Shown: positions 60,186 through 64,000 of the stretch, in pieces
Position numbering within the stretch: position 1 is the stretch's first letter
Layout: every line of letters begins with the position of its first letter
From: CAVVXX01 sp963707975
Lineage (GTDB): Bacteria; Pseudomonadota; Alphaproteobacteria; Micropepsales; Micropepsaceae
Assembly: GCA_963707975.1 (NCBI GenBank)
Contig: OY970177.1
Coordinates: 2,480,001 to 2,544,000 of the forward strand
DNA length: 64,000 bases
Reading direction: 5' to 3'
Program-made: the position numbers and the translations under genes
Notes under the pieces: generated by a model
The model's database searches: none
Told to the model about the DNA's origin: nothing
Seen by the model: the letters and a program-made list of their open reading frames with translations, nothing else

Positions 60186-60632
60186 CTAGAGCTTGAATTT
60201 CTTGCAGATCCCGGGGTCGGTGGCGTGCGCGCAATAGATTTTTGCCAACGCCGTCATGTCGCTCACGACCTTGGTTTCCTGATCGACGCTTGCGTTCCAG
60301 AGCTGATCCACCTGTTTCAGGATCGCATCCTGTTCTTGCACCACCCTATCTACGCTCTTGTTGTTGATCGCAATGGCGTAGTTTTTCGCCTTATTCGCTT
60401 CTTTATCTCGCGCCGTCAGGCAATTCCGGAAATCCTTGAGGTCCAGCTCATAGCGGTGGTAGGTCGCCAGCATTTCGGTCAGGTTCTTTTTCTGCATCGC
60501 CACGGGTTGCTGGCCGAAAACGTCAGATTGAGTCACGGCTGGCGCATAAACCGTGATGCACTGCACGTCGTCAGCAAATGCCGGAAAGGCGGCTAGCGAA
60601 AAAGCGGCCGGAAGCAAAAGGCGGCGGATCAT
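60186..60632 (-). CDS. Secreted protein of unknown function
   Basis: A 148-residue exported protein with signal MIRRLLLPAAFSLAAFPAFA. The mature part has cysteines at VQCITVYAP, LKDFRNCLTARD and the end (IYCAHATDPGICKKFKL), and a coiled-coil middle (KQVDQLWNASVDQET). GGGAG lies eight bases before the ATG used, which rules out a longer frame with 21 extra residues. No domain recognised. Confidence 0.72.
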   Translation of the reverse strand: MIRRLLLPAAFSLAAFPAFADDVQCITVYAPAVTQSDVFGQQPVAMQKKNLTEMLATYHRYELDLKDFRNCLTARDKEANKAKNYAIAINNKSVDRVVQEQDAILKQVDQLWNASVDQETKVVSDMTALAKIYCAHATDPGICKKFKL

Positions 60633-60771
60633 GAAAGCAACTCCCTGCTGCGCACCTCTAACCCAGGATTGAAGCATATCAGGTCGCGCGGTCAAAGGCG
60701 GCGGCCATTGTTGCCGTTTGTTCAGCTTCCGGACGTATTTTCACCTTCTCGAAATTATGCCGCCTGCCGTT

Positions 60772-61851
60772 TTATTCCGGTTTGCGAAGTGCCATGGCGT
60801 AACCATTAACCCGGGTTTTCGCCTCGCTGCGTGGCGTGCAATTGAGCAGACCAGAAACGTCGAGCCCGGACTGCGCCGCAAGTTCACGCAAATAAGGCTC
60901 CGCATGCTGCCAGCGGCGCTTGGGGCCCAGCGCATAGCCTTCCCCGTCTTTGCTTTCGACCGTGAAAAGAAAAAAGCCGCCCGGTTTCAGCCGAAGCGCT
61001 GCGCCCGCAAATATTTTTGCGAGATCACCCAGATAAACCAGCGTGTCGGCGGCAAGGATGAGGTCATAAGCGGGGCCCTTTTGCACCAGCGCCGTTTCGA
61101 GATCGGCCGAGAACAGGGAATCGTAAATGCCGCGCTCGCCCGCCTTGGCGAGCATGAGCGGGCTCAGGTCAACACCATCCAGGCGGCGGGCGAGATCCTT
61201 GAAGACAGCGCCTGAAAGGCCAGTGCCGCAACCGAGATCGAGAATATCGAGCGGCTTTTTATCGCCACCAACCAAATCCCACAGCTCGCGCAGGATGATA
61301 TGCGCGCGATAGGAGAGCGTACCCAGCATGCGCGCATCGTAATCGGCGGAAAATTGATCGAAGAGGTGGCGCACATAATTAGGGGCCGAACGCGCGGCCG
61401 CCCCCATCGCTTCCGCTTCGGCGATTTTTTCGGCGAGCCTTAAAACGGGATCGCTTTCTGTTTTAAGCTGCGAAAAGATTTCCAGCGCCTTGCCGGCCTC
61501 GCCCGCTTCCAGCCAGCAGCACCCCAGCAAATAGCGCGCCTGAATAAGCGCGGGGTCGAGCCTGATCGCGCGCTGAAATTCGCCGATAGCCGTGGGCAGG
61601 TGTCCCGCCGCAAGCAGGGCTTCGCCCAATACCAGCACCACTTCGGGCACGCCCGGAAAAAGCACTGCGGCTTCCCGCAGCGCGCCCAGTGCCTCACTGG
61701 TTTCTCCTGCCGCCAGCCACGCGCGGCCCAACGTGAGCCGCGCCAGCGCGCCACCGCGTCCTTGCACGATAAGCGGCTGCAAAAAGGCCGCGGCCTCGCG
61801 CGCCCGTCCCCCTGCGATCAATTTTTCCGCTTCGCTGACAGGATCGATCAC
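60772..61851 (-). CDS. TPR-repeat SAM-dependent methyltransferase
   Basis: A 359-residue protein. Residues 1-150 form about four TPR helical repeats (GETSEALGALREAAVLFPGV, GHLPTAIGEFQRAIRLDP). The second half is a class I methyltransferase with the SAM motif LDILDLGCGTGLSG (201-214) and an acidic DLILAADTLVYLG. Such fusions often modify a protein partner held by the TPR. Its start overlaps the patatin gene stop by four bases, so they are coupled. The target is unknown. Confidence 0.85.
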   Translation of the reverse strand: MIDPVSEAEKLIAGGRAREAAAFLQPLIVQGRGGALARLTLGRAWLAAGETSEALGALREAAVLFPGVPEVVLVLGEALLAAGHLPTAIGEFQRAIRLDPALIQARYLLGCCWLEAGEAGKALEIFSQLKTESDPVLRLAEKIAEAEAMGAAARSAPNYVRHLFDQFSADYDARMLGTLSYRAHIILRELWDLVGGDKKPLDILDLGCGTGLSGAVFKDLARRLDGVDLSPLMLAKAGERGIYDSLFSADLETALVQKGPAYDLILAADTLVYLGDLAKIFAGAALRLKPGGFFLFTVESKDGEGYALGPKRRWQHAEPYLRELAAQSGLDVSGLLNCTPRSEAKTRVNGYAMALRKPE

Positions 61852-63678
61852 GTCACAGAATGGCTGATGGACACGGCGGGGCCTTCGGTCCAGGTGTCGG
61901 AAAGCGGCACGCCGTGTTTTTCGATCATCAGCAGCGCGTGGGCGTAACCCTGCGCGATGATCTGGTCGAAGGCTTTCCAGTCGACCATGCTGATGCCTTC
62001 GAGCGGCGGCTCGAACAGGAAATCGGCCTGCTCGCGCACTACGCGGCGCTGCATATCGCTGCCCACGGTGCCAGATCGCATCAGGATGGAAATAATCGAC
62101 GGCGAACCGCGCATGCGGTCGGCAATCAGCGACCAGATGGAACGTTCGCCGTAGCGCTCGTCGGTGGCCCGGAGATTGACCGCGCCCGCGACGTCCACCG
62201 CGATGATGGGCCCGCGCGCCACGGCCGCCATCACGTCAACCGGCAGATTGTTCATCACGCCGCCATCCACCAGCAGATGCCCGTCCATGGTGACCGGGGG
62301 CAGTATGCCGGGCAGCGCCACCGTCGCGCGGAGCGCGCGCCAGAGCAGGCCGCTGCGGTGGACATAATCGCGGCCCGAAGTAAGATCGGACGAAACGCAG
62401 AAGTAAGGCTTGGCGAGATCCTCGATCCTGACTATCGCCGAAGTTCTGGTGCAGCAATTCGCTGGTCTTGCGTCCTTTGAACAGCGCAATCAGCGGCAGG
62501 GTGAAATCCGACAGCGGATTGGTCTCGACGAAGACCTTGTGCATGCGCTCCTTCACTTCGCCGATATCCCATTCCATAGCGAGGCCCGCCGCCACGATGG
62601 CGCCTATGCTGGCGCCGGCCACGTAATCGAAGGGAACATTGGCTTCTTTCAGCGCCTTCAACACGCCGATATGGGCAAGCCCGCGCGCGCCGCCGCCCGC
62701 CAGCACGAGATTGACCGCGCGCCCGGCGATGAAGCGGGCAAGCCGCTTTACGTCATCGGGCCGGCCCTCGCGGACATGGTAATGCGAGCCGAAAAGGTCG
62801 TTCCTGAGCTCGATGTGCTCGGGCATGCTGTGGCGGCGCCCGCCCGGATGCACCAGCAGCAATTCCGGCGCGACATCGGTGCCACGTCTCAGGAAGCGCT
62901 GGTCGAACGGATGCATCGGCAAGGTTTCGTCGGCGCGCGCGATCAGCATGACGCGATCGGCCTGGCGCAGGCAGAAATGCGTCCAGGCGCTATCGGGCAG
63001 GTCGCCCAGGTAGAACACAACGTCGTGCGCGACCTCGAAACGGTTGAACCAGTCGGTCGTTTCCTTTTCGGCGGCCGCATCGAGCACCGCAGCCTTGGCG
63101 CCCATTTTCACCAGCGTGTCGACGACGAGACGGGCGAGCGGATCTTTCTCGACACCCGCCTGCATGGGGATCATGGCGAAGGTCTTGGGCCGGTCACGGT
63201 GCGTCGAGACCTGCGTGGTCAGACGCAGGCGGCGGATGACCTGCTTGAGCAGGTTGAACATCATGCGCGGGTGGTGCAGCAGCAGCTTATCGAACGCGCC
63301 CGGACCGAAGCGCAGCAATTCGCTGTCGCGCAATGCCACCACGGTGGTGTGATGCGTTTCTCCCATAAGCGCCGACATTTCGCCCACGGTCTCGCCCTCG
63401 CCGATATGGGCGACGAGCCGCTCGGGGCTGGTCTCGCCTTCGATGAAGACGCCAAGGCTGCCGGTGACCACCAGAAACACGGCGGTGTCTTCGTCGCCGC
63501 TGCTGTAAAGTCTTGTGCCGCCCGGCAGGCTGAACCAGTCGGCCTCGGCCAGCAGGCCGTTCAGAGCCGCGTCGTTGACGCCTTCGAGCACGGTAAAACC
63601 GTGCAGGCGCTCGCGCAGCGAGTCCGGGAAAGCCATGCCGGCGGTGGGCCGGAGAGAAGACAGAATTGCCATGCTCAT
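61848..63678 (-). pseudogene. Cyclic-nucleotide-binding patatin-like phospholipase with one frameshift
   Basis: A NTE-like protein: a cNMP-binding domain (about residues 15-135, with GEMSALMGETHH), a middle region resembling the P-loop-like linker, then patatin with the oxyanion GGGARGLAHIGVL and nucleophile GASIG (Ser357). After HQNFGDS the frame shifts by an extra C at about 62433. It resumes with RIEDLAKPYFCVSSDLT, and the catalytic Asp lies in VDGGVMNN. Removing one base restores 610 codons. The rest is well kept, so the lesion is recent or an assembly error. Confidence 0.82.
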
Positions 63679-63821
63679 CAATTGTGCTACGGCTTTGTGT
63701 ACAACTCTATCATGGCGACAAAAGGTTAAAGCGGGTTCCCGCCGATTGTTCCGCGAAGCCTGCGGGAACGGTGACGCAGCCGCCACGAACCTCTATCCTC
63801 CCCCGCTTCCCAGGGGGCCAT

Positions 63822-64000
63822 ATGAAACTCGTTGTGACGCTTGCTTTGGCTGCGTTTGTCGCCGGTTGCGCGGTTACAGGCCCCTATGTCGGCGAATTCC
63901 GGAACCCTTATGCGGCCCTGCCACCCCCCACTCCCGAACAGGTGACCGCCGCGCTGGAGAAGCGCGTGTTCATTCTAGTCGAGAATGAGCGCCTTAAGAT
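63822..64000 (+). CDS. Putative lipoprotein, 5-prime part (partial)
   Basis: ATG at 63822 opens with a lipoprotein signal MKLVVTLALAAFVAGC, lipobox FVAGC at residue 16. The mature part, AVTGPYVGEFRNPYAALPPP then TPEQVTAALEKRVFIL, is cut by the window edge. AGGGGGCC lies upstream. It is divergent from the patatin gene. Family not recognised from this stretch. Confidence 0.65.
   Translation, partial: MKLVVTLALAAFVAGCAVTGPYVGEFRNPYAALPPPTPEQVTAALEKRVFILVENERLK

Noticed and set aside
62410..63729. A 439-codon open frame antisense to the patatin gene
   Set aside because: The minus strand encodes clear cNMP-binding and patatin motifs; the plus-strand product has none.
1..64000. CRISPR arrays, transposases, toxin-antitoxin or restriction systems
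   Set aside because: No spaced direct repeats, transposase motifs, or recognisable toxin, antitoxin, methylase or nuclease pairs were seen on either strand.

Overview
The window is GC-rich (roughly 60 percent by eye) chromosomal DNA of an alphaproteobacterium. That placement rests on several families mostly or often seen in that class (DUF1491, DUF2336, DUF6456, a free-standing DnaA domain-IV protein, a PepSY-like secreted protein beside a PhoPQ-type pair, a PBP1A with an acidic tail, a type III ornithine decarboxylase and a class 1B S-adenosylmethionine decarboxylase). The genus cannot be fixed from sequence alone. Most of the window is ordinary core chromosome with tightly packed operons, many with 4-base ATGA overlaps. 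No transposase, integrase, CRISPR array or intact prophage was seen.

Layout. 0-11 kb: the end of dusA, dps, a small GNAT, a pirin / small protein / thiolase operon, an isochorismatase-like hydrolase, a phosphomannomutase/phosphoglucomutase, pepN, and a PuuA-like glutamine synthetase. 11-15.4 kb: a three-gene operon of two CrtI-like FAD oxidoreductases and a GcvT-like protein, the least understood intact cassette here. 15.5-20.4 kb: divergent speH and speE, then glnE and an HU gene. 20.6-29.9 kb: degP with a two-component pair, a collapsed cytochrome c maturation locus (intact ccmE, ruined ccmH, no ccmF), small conserved genes, and a second two-component pair with a PepSY-like protein. 30-37 kb: a patch of relics and possible regulators: a candidate small RNA with an anti-Shine-Dalgarno loop, a phage portal C-terminus, PBP1A, an ABC permease C-terminus, ornithine decarboxylase, an AT-richer interrupted gene, and prfC with two frameshifts. 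38-45 kb: membrane and secreted proteins, a frameshifted DUF6456 gene with a DnaA-like partner, small lipoproteins, and a 43-codon gene with a textbook promoter. 45.5-57 kb: a fatty or branched-chain acid catabolic block (multifunctional FadB/J-like enzyme, thiolase, IcmF, aminotransferase, acyl-CoA ligase, ABC binding protein). 57-64 kb: tRNA-Pro and tRNA-Gln, a Mur ligase divergent from LdcA, a TetR regulator, a TPR-methyltransferase, a frameshifted cNMP/patatin protein and the start of a lipoprotein gene.

Two themes recur. First, polyamine metabolism: ornithine decarboxylase, AdoMet decarboxylase, spermidine synthase and a glutamylputrescine-synthetase-like enzyme, perhaps with the class III aminotransferase, lie in separate transcription units. 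Second, gene decay: ccmH, prfC, the DUF6456 gene, the patatin gene and an AT-richer gene all carry single-base indels or in-frame stops. In three of them the gene length is restored exactly when one or two bases are added or removed. Either the genome is losing genes or the assembly carries residual indels; the reads would decide.
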